Counted from the first letter of the stretch, positions 23,972 to 35,684 are shown. The stretch is DNA of 64,000 bases from Echiichthys vipera (GCA_963691815.1 OY829654.1:3741740-3805739); one strand, 5' to 3'. Numbers and translations are program-made. The notes: a model not told the origin generated them from the letters alone.

Positions 23972-24339
23972 TTTAATTTCATACAAACAATCACAGGTGG
24001 AGCAGTTAAACATGTACCTAAACCCATCTGAGAACCACGGCACTGTGGATTTCAGTCAACTGCCTGGACTGGGAATGATGAGACACTGTGTGCTCTGTTC
24101 AACATTCGTTAAAGATGATGATGGGAATGTAACGCACGGAGTTCCTTCAGTATTCCAGATGACTAATGACAGGGGGTTCTTTTAGATTTACTGCTAACAG
24201 GCGAGAGAAACGTCTCCCTTCTTGTTATTTGCCGTCACCGTCTGGCCGGGAGGAGCTTGAAGCCCATTGACGTTCGGACGGTGACTTTAAGAGCGAAAGG
24301 AACACTACAGGGGGGTGTTCAACCTCATCGCGTCACTGA
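23972..24339 (-). other. dpm1: dpm1 3' untranslated region
   Basis: The stretch runs from the stop codon to a minus-strand ATTAAA at 23977-23972, the best poly(A) signal I see before the SINE at 23062-23409. No clearer AATAAA was found on the minus strand in this interval. Confidence 0.45.
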
Positions 24340-26801
24340 TCATGTCGTAGCGAAGAGCGTGATCAGTCCTTTGGCGAAGGACACGATCTCGTTCCCTCCC
24401 AGTTTGGACTCTCCGTAAACTCGATCCACGAAGGAAATGGGGACCTGTTGATTGGAAGGAGAAGAGAGGATTGTTCACACGGATGCAGGGTCACAACACT
24501 TACTTCACTTAATGATGTTCCTGGGCAGACTCTGTTTTTGCACCACTTAGACTTGTGAAAAACCACAGGATTAAGAGCAACAGTGAAAACCTGAACACAG
24601 TTTAAAACCCGGGTTCAGGTTTGTGAAACCTTCATTTTATGTAAGATTAAAAAAAAACTTTATTTATCCCCAAGGGTTAATTAAAGGGAAGGCACGCAGA
24701 GCAGACAGCGCACAACGACAAAGCAGAGTGACTAAGAACAATCGATAAATAAGTTATGAACCTAACAGACTAAAAAAAAACAAAGACAACAAATATGTAA
24801 ATGTTAAACAGGTGCAAATAGGCAACGAGGTAGATGGATATATAGTGCAAATGTGATAAAACATCCACGTTATTCAGAGTGGTATGTGCAAATGTAAGTT
24901 TTATGGGGATGGGGGGAGATAAAGACCAAATCTGCAGTAAACACTCCACCTCCGCATCACACCAACGTGAACCTTTCACCGCCATTGTTTGAAATGTCCG
25001 CGCATGGTCCCTCCTTCTTTTATCTACGTCCCAACAGGCGCACAGGAAATGACGTGAGAGCCGCCGTAGGCCTCGTGCTCGTGCTCATACATGTGCAAAC
25101 GTGCTTTACAAAAGCCCACCTCTCCCAAACGGGCCGTGGGCGGCAAGCTGGCCGCATCTAGACGTGGTACGGTTGCACTCACACTGGTCAAACGAACTAG
25201 GCTTTACCCGTAACACCTTTCTGGGCACGGTACGCATGGACAGTGTGAGTGCGACCTAAATTTCCAGGTTGTCCAGGATGCGTGGTCAGGTTTAGACCAA
25301 AAAAAATAAAAACAGTGATCTGGGTACGCTCGGATGAAAGTGGGTTTAAACAAGTTTGGTAAAAAAAAAAAGGAGCAGCTAGATAAATATCATTTTAGCC
25401 AACTGTCAATGCAGGGTCCTCATTCTGTAAAAAGGGATAATAACTACATAGATCTGAGTGTGTACTCAGTAATAATCCTCCTAAAAACATAAATACACAA
25501 ACGAATTAGGGACTCACTTCTCCGATTGAGTAGTTGAGCTGTCTGGCGCGGATGATCATCTCCATCTGAAAGACGTACCCTTTGGACGTGCACCGCTCCA
25601 CCAGACTCTCCAACACCTCCTTCTTATACAACCTGACATCAGCGAGACAAAAAACAGAAGCAGTGTGAACAAACACAAGCTCGCGACCGTACGAAAGTCA
25701 GTGGCTCTTATGTCACAACACTCGCAGCGATTACCTGAAACTGCCCGTGAGGTCTGAAGCCCCGGGTCTCAACAACACTTGAGTCAAAAAGTTGGCTCCC
25801 CGACTGCGAACGAGACAGAGAACAGAACAGATAATCCGACCTCAGCCTCTTGTTTGGTGTAATGAGGGTCAGTGTGAGACAGGTGAGTGGACACTGAAGA
25901 TTGTTGTTGACACGCAGCTACCTGATGAGTTTCCTGCGCAGGTCCCAGCCATACACGCCTCCGTTCCCCCCGTATCGAGTACCAGACACCAGGTCGTAAT
26001 TACCTTCCTTCTGCTTCCTGACAAACAAGACAAAAGGGTGTTAGCTGCAGGAACTCAGCAGCACAGTTTCTCTTACTACCACACTTTGTGGTAATACAGC
26101 AGCTTAAATGTCATCGTTTCAATCCTCAGAAATCAACTGAAATGAAAAGTTGTACTTACTCAATAAACTCTGGGATGAATTTGGGCTGAAAAAACAAAAC
26201 AAAACAAAGAATGATCAAATAACATTCTGTCCAAAACGTGATCATTCACAGGAGGTGTTATATTTCACATGAGATTGCAAATACATAGAAGAGTAGTTGA
26301 ATTTTTAGGGATGTGAGAGGAAACATATCAGGTACGCTCACATCTCTGATCCAAACACTACCTCTGATGCAATTCAGAATCCGTGATTTCAAGCATTTTC
26401 AGGAGGACACGTTGGGATTTACGAAACCGTGATATCTGACATTTTATAGACTTCGCTGTTGGAAACCAAGGAAAATGTTGGTCGACTGAAATTCCACCTC
26501 CCCTTCAACCAACTGACTGGTCTATGGGGGAGGGGGGGGGGGTGTCTGCATGTTATCTCTGATTAACTCAATGGTCTACAGTGCACTGAGGGCACTGAGG
26601 GCACTGAGGGCACTGAGGGCACTGAGGGCACTGCACCTGGTAGAGATATCTTCTAGAGAGTCGGTGGTGTTGTGTGTTCACAGATGCTCTCCTGCATTCC
26701 TCTGTTGGAACCAGTGGAGATTTGAGTTACTGTTGCCTTTCTATCAGCTCACACCAGTCTGAAGAGGAGGAGGAGGAGGAGGAGGAGAGGAGGAGGAAGA
26801 G

Positions 26802-26842
<41 letters not shown>

Positions 26843-27398
26843 GGAGGAGGAGGGGGAGTAGGAAGAGGAGGGGGAGGAGGAGGAGGAGCTCCAACCAGTC
26901 GGGCAATTCTCCTCTGACCTCTGGCATCAACATTTGCGCCCTCAGAATAAAAGGAGAGAGGAAGAGGAAGAGAAGGAGGGGGAAGAAGAGGAACAAGAGG
27001 AGGAGGAAAAGGGAGAGGAGGAAGAGTAGGAGGACAAGAGGAAGAAGAAGAGGAGGAGGAGGGGGAAGAAGAAGAATAGGAAGAGGAGAGGGAGGAGAGG
27101 AAGAAGATAAGGAGGAGGACGACAAGAGGAGGAGAAGCTCCAACCAGTGTGTCCATCGTCCTCTGACCTGTGGCATCAACATGTGCGCCCACAGAACTGC
27201 CGCTCACTGGATCTTTCCTCTTTTTGGGACCATTCTCTGTAAAAACCCTGGAGATGGTTGTGGGTTAAAATCCCAGTAGATCAGCAGTTTGTGAAACACT
27301 CAGAGCTCCCGTCTGCACCAACAACCACGCCACGTTCAAAGTCACGTAAATCACCTTTCTTCCCCGTTCTGATGCTGCAGCACATCCTCTTCACCACG

Positions 27399-27472
<74 letters not shown>

Positions 27473-30067
27473 TCACCACATCTACACGCCTGAATGCACC
27501 GAGCTGCTGCCGCCTGATTGGCTGATTAGAAATGTGCGTTAACGAGCAGTTGGACTGGTGCACCTGATAAAGTGGCCGGTGAGTGTAGCGCCGTGTATTT
27601 ACACTCTGCTACAAACAGCAGCGTCTCAGTTAGAAAAACAAAAACAAACGCTGCCCCATCAAAGCACTGACTGTGGCGCCCTCTGTTGGCCACTTTCAGA
27701 AGTGGGTCTCGCATTTTCATCCATCCTTCTTCAACCATTTGTTGGTGGGCTGAAGTTGATCCCAGCCGACATCGGGCGTGAGGCGGCGTCCACCCTGGAC
27801 AGGACCCCAGTCTATCACAGGACACATAGAGACAAACCATTCACACTCACATTCACACCTACGGGTGATTTAGAGTAATCAATGAACCGAACACCTGCAC
27901 GTCTTTGGACTGTGGGGAAAACCCACGCAGACACGGGAAGAACATGCACACTCCAGGGCCCCAGCATGGATTTGAACCGCCAACCCTCCTTCCGTGAGGC
28001 GACAGTGCTAACCACCGCACCACCGTGCTGCCCTATTAGCGCATTCAGCTGGGCCAAAATGCTTTTGTGGACCCATGGTCTTATGAGAGTCACACCAGCC
28101 ATTGTCGAAAAATGATGAATGGACTTAGGAAAGCCTCGTCGACTAAAGACAGGGACACACCGAGCCGGGGCTTACAGTGAGCGACCTTTGACCCCACTAG
28201 ATCTTTGATGTCGGCTTGGGGTGTCCCTGCCATAAGACCAAAACAGCCGATCGGTCGCCTTACAGATGAATCAATAACAAAGATAACTGTGAGCCCTGGT
28301 TCAGCTTCATGTGTTCCTGTGAGTGCAGCTTCTGTAAACACACAGTGAAACAAACACTCACGTGATGGGAGAGATCAGCGTCCATTATGATGACGAAGTT
28401 CCCAGTGGCGTGCTTCATGCCGTGGATGTAGGCAGTGCCTTTAAGAAGGAGACAGGGAGCTCAGTTGGCAAAGGTTACGAGAATGAAAGGGCCGTTAAAA
28501 AGAAAAGGATAAGACCGTTCTGAACTTACCAAGGCCTAATTTTTCCGCCCTTGGTCGTAGAAGCTGAAGCACAGAAAAGAGAGATTAAGGACTTTCATTA
28601 AGATCTCACGTACCATTCTTGTATTAGGGCGCACTCCCACGTTGGTGTGATGCGGAGGTGGAGTGTTTACTGCAGATTTGATCGATGAAAAGATTCAAAA
28701 ACAGTCGACAAGACGCACAAAAACTCTGAGGTCTACGGAAAGATTTGTAAACAAAGCCACGCATCGCCATGACGTCATCAATGCGTGTGACGTGTTACGG
28801 CGTGATGACGTATAGGCAGCAAGAAGCATTCTCCGAGGCCCAGGTAGTGTGAGTACAAACGGGCCTGGAGGGGGGGGCAAGGACCCTAAAGCACGGGGCA
28901 CGGGACGGATAGAGAGTGTGAGTGCGCCCTGAGATCCAGCTGTCACAGAGGCTCGATAGCTAAATAGTGTAAATCGTACTTATGCAATCAGCCGGTGTCT
29001 CTATGAAGATGTTACAGCATTTTCATAAATTCTAATACGTTACACCAGTGGTTCTCAAACTTTGTACGACAATATCAGGCTCGCTCAAGCACCAATGTTA
29101 ACATACAGCAGCGTAGGCCGACACTATTCATTCAGAGAGCTTGAGTACCACCAGTGGTCCGAGTACCACAGTTTGAGTAGCAGTGCGTTACATATTGCAA
29201 GAGATGTTTGGTTGGTAAATCCAACCCCAGCGCCCAGCGTCATGGTGTGGGCGGTGCTGATCCTGAACTTACTATTTTATCTGCTCCGTAGATTTTCTGC
29301 AACTGCTCGGCCACCTCCAGGGTCCCATCTGGGCTTCCGTCGTCAATCACAATGATATCGTAGTTATATCCACTGCAAATACAAAACATTAACATGATAC
29401 GTTATAATTTGGTAATGATTTTTTTTTTACAGAACTTAAATCTATTATGCATGAGGTGGGAGCCTTTGACTGGGATAATACAGGAAAAGCACTGATTAAA
29501 AAAAGTGTTTTAAGGTTTTGACATCTCCAGGTCAAAAGATAAGGAAGCAAAATAGATTTAAGTTTAGCAAAAAATCATAATAAATCATAAAAAATAGATT
29601 ATTCAAATACAAGCCTAGTGTTTTACAAGTATCACAAGAGATGTTTTGTTATTATGTTATGTGTGTTATCTTGTTATTCTTATTATTATGTTTTTATGAG
29701 TTTTTGAAAAACTCTTTTGACCTGGAGATGTCGAAACTTAAAACACTCATTTTAATCAGTGTTTTTTAGCAAAAAAATCCTAATAATCATAAAAAAACTT
29801 AAATAATCATTAAAAACAATATATATTTATATCAAAGATAAGGAAGCATAATAGTTACAATTATAATAATAACAAGTTTAGCAAAATAATCCTAATAAAT
29901 CCTAAAAACATAAATTAATTTAATTAATTAATAATTAATTTAATAATAATTATTAAACATATATTATTAAAAAACAAGCTTTGTGATATTTGATGAATAT
30001 TAGTCTTTATGATGCAAAAGTGGTTTGCCATCTACAGGTCAAAAGATAAGGAAGCATGATAGTAGTA

Positions 30068-30101
<34 letters not shown>

Positions 30102-30711
30102 GTTTGGCAAAAAATCCTAATAAACCCTTAATAAAATCATTAAAAATATATTTTTAAAAAACCAGCCTTGTGACACATGAGGAATATTAGTCTTTATGTT
30201 ACACAGCTGGTTTGACATAATTCAATGAAATGGTTTAAATGCATTATAGTTTTATATTCTGAATATTAAATTAATGTTAAATATCAAACTGACTTAATAC
30301 TTAACACTGGTGCTAGCTAGCTACGTTAGCTCAAAAACACCCCGTCTCTACTGTGTTGTTAGCTTTGACACAATATTAATGTGTTATAATATATAATAAT
30401 AATAATATATTAATAATAATAATAACAATAATAATAATAATGTAAGTAAACATAAAGTGTTGTCCCTCTCTCACTCTGGTGTGGTGACACAGTGACAGCT
30501 CATCACTGTCAGCCACCACAGCACTGACGCTAAGCTAACTAGCATTAGCCGCTTAGCTTAGCTAGCTCACCGGAACTCACCTTTCCCCGAAGTATTTCAC
30601 CAGGAGCCAAACTATCAGAGGGAGGTTCTCCCTTTCGTTGTAGGTGGGCAACAGTATCGAGTATTTGTCACCACTGTCCCGGGTCAGGGGGGAAGTTTTT
30701 CGGCTCGCCAT
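24340..30711 (-). CDS. dpm1: dpm1, dolichol-phosphate mannosyltransferase catalytic subunit (9 exons)
   Basis: Nine exons join in frame to 250 residues plus TGA: 30711-30581, 29372-29273, 28563-28530, 28438-28362, 26185-26160, 26017-25922, 25803-25735, 25632-25518 and 24444-24340. Human DPM1 is 260 residues. The enzyme transfers mannose from GDP-Man to dolichol phosphate on the cytosolic ER face, supplying N-glycan, GPI-anchor and O- and C-mannose synthesis. Family landmarks of this GT2 enzyme are present: YSILLPTYNERENLPLIVW, IDDGSPDGT, the metal-binding DADLSHH, SGTRYGGNGGVYGWDLRRK, RPGASDLTGSFR and the C-terminal VPISFVDRVYGESKLGGNE. As in animals there is no long membrane segment; anchoring needs Dpm2/Dpm3. 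All splice phases agree. Introns hold repeats, including a PIF-type MITE in intron 2. Confidence 0.97.
24640..25256 (-). mobile_element. Retroelement scrap plus truncated PIF/Harbinger-type copy
   Basis: 24655-24700 (CTTTATTTATCCCCAAGGG) is a common fish retroelement 3' end. From about 24921 the minus strand carries the PIF-family Myb/SANT start (MAVKGSRWCDAEVECLLQIW) and the terminal GACAGTGTGAGTGCGACC near 25240-25256. The other terminus is missing. Lies in the last dpm1 intron. Confidence 0.7.
26583..26633. repeat. 9-bp tandem repeat GCACTGAGG, about 6 copies
   Basis: Perfect in-tandem units in dpm1 intron 4. Confidence 0.95.
26761..27148. repeat. (GAG/GGA)n purine-rich repeat
   Basis: Two purine blocks of GAG, GAA and AGG triplets, interrupted by a duplicated non-purine segment: 26888-26950 and 27133-27195 share CTCCAACCAGT, CTCCTCTGACCT/GTCCTCTGACCT and GGCATCAACAT. 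The large unit itself is therefore duplicated. Intronic. Confidence 0.92.
27404..27469. repeat. (CA)n microsatellite
   Basis: About 33 CA dinucleotides, flanked by two copies of a CTTCACCACxTCTACAC segment. Confidence 0.97.
27674..27692 (-). promoter_or_regulatory. CTCF-like motif in dpm1 intron
   Basis: The minus strand reads GGCCAACAGAGGGCGCCAC, a close fit to the CTCF core (CCANNAGRGGGCGC). Motif-based only. Confidence 0.4.
27716..28042 (-). mobile_element. SINE family A, minus orientation
   Basis: The complement contains the family body (GTGTCTGCGTGGGTTTTCCC, GCAGGTGTTCGGTTCATTGA) and the tRNA-like head GGTGGTTAGCACTGTCGCCT. Lies in dpm1 intron 4. Confidence 0.85.
28627..28929 (-). mobile_element. 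PIF/Harbinger-type element, shortened copy in dpm1 intron
   Basis: Starts GGGCGCACTCCCACGTTGG and ends GAGAGTGTGAGTGCGCCC. Left flank TTA, right flank TGA. The left third, including the start of the Myb-like piece, is deleted. The orientation symbol is nominal. Confidence 0.75.
29495..29765. repeat. Inverted repeat with AAAACCTTAAAACACT arms
   Basis: Left arm near 29505-29545 (GTGTTTTAAGGTTTTGACAT, CTCCAGGTCAAAAGATAAGG) and right arm near 29712-29763 (ACTCTTTTGACCTGGAGATG, complement of the left). Extra pieces (TCAAAAGATAAGGAAGCATxATAG) recur at 29833 and 30047. A/T-rich dpm1 intron 1, with TAA runs through 30450. Confidence 0.7.
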
Positions 30712-30955
30712 GGCGACGTGAGCCCACAGTGAACACCGCTGCGTCAAGCTAGCAAAGGCGCCCCCCACAACATCCTGTGTAGTATTTTCAAAATAAATGA
30801 CTCGTCTGTCTAATTCTGTTGGCAAATACAGTGGCAAAGCACACCTGTAGTTTTTAGTTGTACTCACTGTCGTTGAACTGGCTCAACCAGACTCCAGTCT
30901 CCTGTAGGCTACTGGGCCGGGTCTGACCAACCTGGCAACCCGACTGCTGGAATTA
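30712..30955 (-). promoter_or_regulatory. dpm1: dpm1 5' region with TTTATTTTGAAA box
   Basis: Between the dpm1 start codon and the minisatellite only about 245 bp remain for core promoter and 5' UTR. On the minus strand TTTATTTTGAAA occurs at 30797-30786, followed by CACAGGATGTTG. A similar box sits on the plus strand at 33268-33279 on the far side of the repeat array. The promoter role is inferred from position. Confidence 0.45.
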
Positions 30956-33242
30956 GGACTAAACATGGGACAGGTCTGCTCTGTGTCCCCAGAGTCAGGA
31001 CTAAACATGGGACAGGTCTGCTCTGTGTCCCCAGAGTCAGGACTAAACATGGGACAGGTCTGCTCTGTGTCCCCAGAGTCAGGACTAAACATGGGACAGG
31101 TCTGCTCTGTGTCCCCAGAGTCAGGACTAAACATGGGACAGGTCTGCTCTGTGTCCCCAGAGTCAGGACTAAACATGGGACAGGTCTGCTCAGTGTCCCC
31201 AGAGTCAGGACTAAACATGGGACAGGTCTGCTCTGTGTCCCCAGAGTCAGGACTAAACATGGGACAGGTCTGCTCTGTGTCCCCAGAGTCAGGACTAAAC
31301 ATGGGACAGGTCTGCTCTGTGTCCCCAGAGTCAGGACTAAACATGGGACAGGTCTGCTCAGTGTCCCCAGAGTCAGGACTAAACATGGGACGGGTCTGCT
31401 CCGTGTCCCCAGAGTCAGGACTAAACATAGGACAGGTCTGCTCTGTGTCCCCAGAGTCAGGACTAAACATGGGACAGGTCTGCTCCGTGTCCCCAGAGTC
31501 AGGACTAAACATGGGACAGGTCTGCTCTGTGTCCCCAGAGTCAGGACTAAACATGGGACAGGTCTGCTCAGTGTCCCCAGAGTCAGGACTAAACATGGGA
31601 CAGGTCTGCTCTGTGTCCCCAGAGTCAGGACTAAACATGGCACAGGTCTGCTCTGTGTCCCCAGAGTCAGGACTAAACATGGGACAGGTCTGCTCTGTGT
31701 CCCCAGAGTCAGGACTAAACATGGGACAGGTCTGCTCTGTGTCCCCAGAGTCAGGACTAAACATGGGACAGGTCTGCTCCGTGTCCCCAGAGTCAGGACT
31801 AAACATGGGACAGGTCTGCTCAGTGTCCCCAGAGTCAGGACTAAACATGGGACAGGTCTGCTCTGTGTCCCCAGAGTCAGGACTAAACATGGGACAGGTC
31901 TGCTCTGTGTCCCAAGAGTCAGGACTAAACATGGCACAGGTCTGCTCTGTGTCCCCAGAGTCAGGACTAAACACAGGACAGGTCTGCTCTGTGTCCCCAG
32001 AGTCAGGACTAAACATGGGACAGGTCTGCTCTGTGTCCCCAGAGTCAGGACTAAACATGGGACAGGTCTGCTCTGTCTCCCCAGAGTCAGGACTAAACAT
32101 GGGACAGGTCTGCTCTGTGTCCCCAGAGTCAGGACTAAACATGGGACAGGTCTGCTCTGTGTCCCCAGAGTCAGGACTAAAGATGAGACAGGTCTGCCTC
32201 GTGTCCCCAGAGTCAGGACTAAACATGGGACAGGTCTGCTCTGTGTCCCCAGAGTCAGGACTAAACATGGGACAGGTCTGCTCTGTGTCCCCAGAGTCAG
32301 AACTAAACATGGGACAGGTCTGCTCTGTGTCCCCAGAGTCAGGACTAAACATGGGACAGGTCTGCTCTGTGTCCCCAGAGTCAGGACTGAACATGGGACC
32401 GGTCTGCTCTGTGTCCCCAGAGTCAGGACTAAACATAGGACAGGTCTGCTCTGTGTCCCCAGAGTCAGGACTAAACATGGGACAGGTCTGCTCTGTGTCC
32501 CCAGAGTCAGGACTAAACATGGGACAGGTCTGCTCTGTGTCCCCAGAGTCAGGACTAAACATAGGACAGGTCTGCTCTGTGTCCCCAGAGTCAGGACTAA
32601 ACATGGGACAGGTCTGCTCTGTGTCCCCAGAGTCAGGACTAAACATGGGACAGGTCTGCTCTGTGTCCCCAGAGTCAGGACTAAAAATGGGACAGGTCTG
32701 CTCTGTGTCCCCAGAGTCAGGACTAAACATGGGACAGGTCTGCTCTGTGTCCCCAGAGTCAGGACTAAACATGGGACAGGTCTTCTCTGTGTCCCCAGAG
32801 TCAGGACTAAACATGGGACAGGTCTGCTCTGTGTCCCCAGAGTCAGGACTAAACATGGGACAGGTCTGCTCTGTGTCCCCAGAGTCAGGACTAAACATGG
32901 GACAGGTCTGCTCTGTGTCCCCAGAGTCAGGACTAAACATGGGACGGCTCTGCTCTGTGTCCCCAGAGTCAGGACTAAACACGGGACAGGTCTGCTCTGT
33001 GTCCCCAGAGTCAGGACTAAACATGGGACAGGTCTGCTCTGTGTCCCCAGAGTCAGGACTAAACATGGGACAGGTCTGCTCTGTGTCCCCAGAGTCAGGA
33101 CTAAACATGGGACAGGTCTGCTCTGTGTCCCCAGAGTCAGGACTAAACATGGGACAGGTCTGCTCTGTGTCCCCAGAGTCAGGACTAAACGTGGGACAGG
33201 TCTGCTCTGTGTCCCCAGAGTCAGGACTAAACATGGGACAGG
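30956..33242. repeat. 42-bp minisatellite (VNTR), about 54 copies
   Basis: The unit begins GGACTAAACATGGGACAGG and ends GTGTCCCCAGAGTCA, 42 bp long. It repeats about 54.5 times with only scattered single-base changes. Because 42 is divisible by three and the unit lacks stops in several frames, very long open frames appear on both strands (plus: 14-residue unit MGQVCSVSPESGLN; minus: MFSPDSGDTEQTCP). I read these as artefacts. The array lies directly upstream of dpm1. Variant units (CTCAGTG, CTCCGTG) cluster in the left third. Confidence 0.97.
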
Positions 33243-33267
33243 GGAGGAAGTGAATAACATAGATACC

Positions 33268-33493
33268 TTTATTTTGAAAAGTAAACCAACACTGCTGACA
33301 AAACCGGAAGTTGATGGCACCACTGAAGCAAAGAGCCTCCTTTAATAAGTCCATGGCCGCTGCGGTCTGTGGTGGCGACTTATATTGTGCTCTTCAAAAT
33401 AAACCCCACTGGAAACAATCCTCTCTTCACAACAGTTCCGGCCCAGCCCCACGTGGACTTACAGGGCCTATAGGAAGCCATGACACCCTTTAG
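33268..33493 (+). promoter_or_regulatory. Divergent promoter-like segment with short ORF
   Basis: TTTATTTTGAAA at 33268-33279 is followed by CCGGAAGT (ETS core) at 33304-33311. A further ATG at 33352 opens MAAAVCGGDLYCALQNK and continues to a stop near 33493. The pattern resembles the start of a plus-strand transcript pointing away from dpm1. The short peptide matches nothing I recognise and has no visible continuation exons, so it may be a relic or chance. Confidence 0.3.
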
Positions 33494-33844
33494 AAAGTCA
33501 CCTTTTTGAGGTTTTACAGCCTGAAATGATAAAACATGAAAAATATATTTACATATTCTGCCTTACACCATTCAAGTGACATAGTTTTTCTCAAAATGTA
33601 TTAATAAAAATTGAAAAATTAGAATATCAGGGTTGGTAAAGTCCCCAGATTTAATGCTGTAATGTCCCTCAATGACCAGGCGGTGAGACTTTATCCAGTT
33701 AGTTGCGCTTTATTTTCTAACTTATCATTTTCTAACCGCAGCCGACACCAACAAAGAACGACCATCTAACCCTGGACCTTCTAACCCCTGACCTCTGGGA
33801 CATCTCAGTGATTCACTTCAACAGTGACACATTCTAACATTAAC

Positions 33845-34194
33845 ATCAACAGTCACTACAGTGCGTCACAATCCTTTGTTGAGCCCCTTTTGCTTTAATC
33901 ACAGTCATCAGTCTGTTTGGATGCGTCTCTACCAGCTTCGTGCACCTAGAGTGGGAAATATTTCCCCGTTCTTCCTGCAGAACTGTTTGAGTTCAGTCAG
34001 ATTCTGTGGTGAGTGGCGATGGACTGCACTCTTCAAGCCTGTACACAGATGTTCTGTAGGATCCAGGTCCTGGCTCTGACTGGGCCACTCTAGGACATTC
34101 ACCTTCCTGTCCTTTAGCCACTGTGTTGTTTTTATGGAGGTGTGTTTTGGGTCGTTGAACCACCTGCCCATTTTCAGGTGTCTAGCAGGTTTTC
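33845..34194 (-). pseudogene. Tc1/mariner transposase relic, C-terminal part
   Basis: Minus-strand reading DPKHTSIKTTQWLKDRKVNV, LEWPSQSQDLDPTEHLCTGL and LTELKQFCRKNGEIF matches the typical Tc1 C-terminal catalytic region (DNDPKH...WPxQSPDLNPIE...). Only this part survives, and the coding frame is interrupted by the adjoining SINE. Not functional. Confidence 0.85.
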
Positions 34195-34533
34195 GGTGAA
34201 CTTGAAGAAGAAGAAGAATTACTTTATTTTTATCCCACACGGGAAATTCAATTTTCACTCTTATTATTATACAAGTTACACACACAGGCCCGAAATACAC
34301 ACAGACAGGACCTATATACATGCAATTAAGGAGAGATGTCAGAGCGAGGGGGCTGCCAGTGACCAGCAGTTGGGGGTTCGGTGCCTTGCTCAACAGCACC
34401 TCGGCAGTGCCCAGGAGATGAACTGGCACCTCTCCAGCCACCAGTCCATGCTCCATACATGGTCCACACGGGGACTTGAACCAGCGACCCTATAGTTCCC
34501 AGCCAAGTCACCTATGGACTGAGCTACTGCCGG
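34195..34533 (-). mobile_element. tRNA-derived SINE, family B, joined to Tc1 relic
   Basis: On the minus strand it begins CGGCAGTAGCTCAGTCCATA (tRNA-like A box), with B box GGTTCAAGTCCC, and ends with a T/A-rich GGGATAAAAATAAAGTAATT tail. It abuts the Tc1 relic with no gap. Confidence 0.75.
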
Positions 34534-35684
34534 TCCATAGGTCCATTGGCAGCATCCATTACATTCTCAGGGGATGTAATGTCGCTCAGTGTGCTCAAAT
34601 TACTGTATTTAGGTAAAAAAAACACATTTCATCAGATATATATTGACATATTGATGGCATTTTATTAACAAGATAAAAAAGCAGTCTCTCTCTCTCACAC
34701 ACACACACACGCGCACACACACACACTGTAATGTTTTTTACCCAAACCCCAATAAAACCAGAAAATGTAAACATGTATTTTCAACAGGAATAGGAACAGT
34801 ATAAAATATCATACATGAATAACTGTGTACAGTAAATATAATAATCAATATACAAATTATCATACAGGTGACAACGGACATCTCACAGTATCGCTCACAC
34901 CACGGGACAAAGAGAAGCTTTCACACCATGGATTATGCGTTTTTCATTATCCTTGAGGCAGTTAAGGTTACAATGGCAAAGGAAATAGGTAGAAGTGGAA
35001 CACAGGCAGCTAAACTACGCGGCTTTGACATCGACACAGTGCACGTTTACATAAACATGGTAAAAAAAATAAGATTTCAGTGCGAGTATGGTGTATAAGA
35101 CGGCACGTGACTGCTCCCAATGAGAAGATACTTTCCTTTAGGACGCTATCTGTTTATTAAATCGCTAGACAATGTTAGAAATCCCCCCATCGGTCAGTGG
35201 CGAGTTCAACACACCGCCCCTCTTCTGCGGCGCTTCGTTAGCTCCGTCCCCGGTCCGTCGTTCGGCTCCAGAGGAACCATAGTCATTTCAAACAGACGGC
35301 AGTCGCCTCACCGTAGCTGCCGGCTCGTTGGTATCCACTCAGGGCTGGTAGCCGTAATAAGGGTCTTCTGCATGAAGAGAGCACACAATAAAAGAGTCAG
35401 AGAGAGAGTAAGAACACTTCCACAGGGTATTTGGTAGCAAACTGTTGTGACGATGAATTAGTTTGTTACTGTAAATGCAGCACATAAGCAAATGGAACGC
35501 AGATATGTAGTTTTTTGGCCTTTTGTGCCTTTATTTGGACATGACAATGCAGGTGCACAGATTTCTGGTTGTGAAAACATAGCACCACGCCACTGGATGA
35601 AAGTGTCTCTCTACTTCACCGTTTTAAAAAAAAATGTTGCATGTTTTTGTGGCGTAGAGTACGACCTACGACACATCCTGCCCA

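Noticed and set aside
26674..27279. Arg/Lys/Glu-rich ORF of 201 codons
   Set aside because: Translation of GAG/AGG purine repeats in a dpm1 intron.
30956..33242. CRISPR-like array
   Set aside because: The repeats are directly adjacent with no unique spacers, and the genome is eukaryotic.
30883..33354. Huge open frames (about 760-820 codons) on both strands across the minisatellite, suggesting a repetitive protein
   Set aside because: The unit is 42 bp, a multiple of three and free of stops in several frames, so any unit would stay open. Three frames on two strands are open equally, and there is no matching splice or family evidence.
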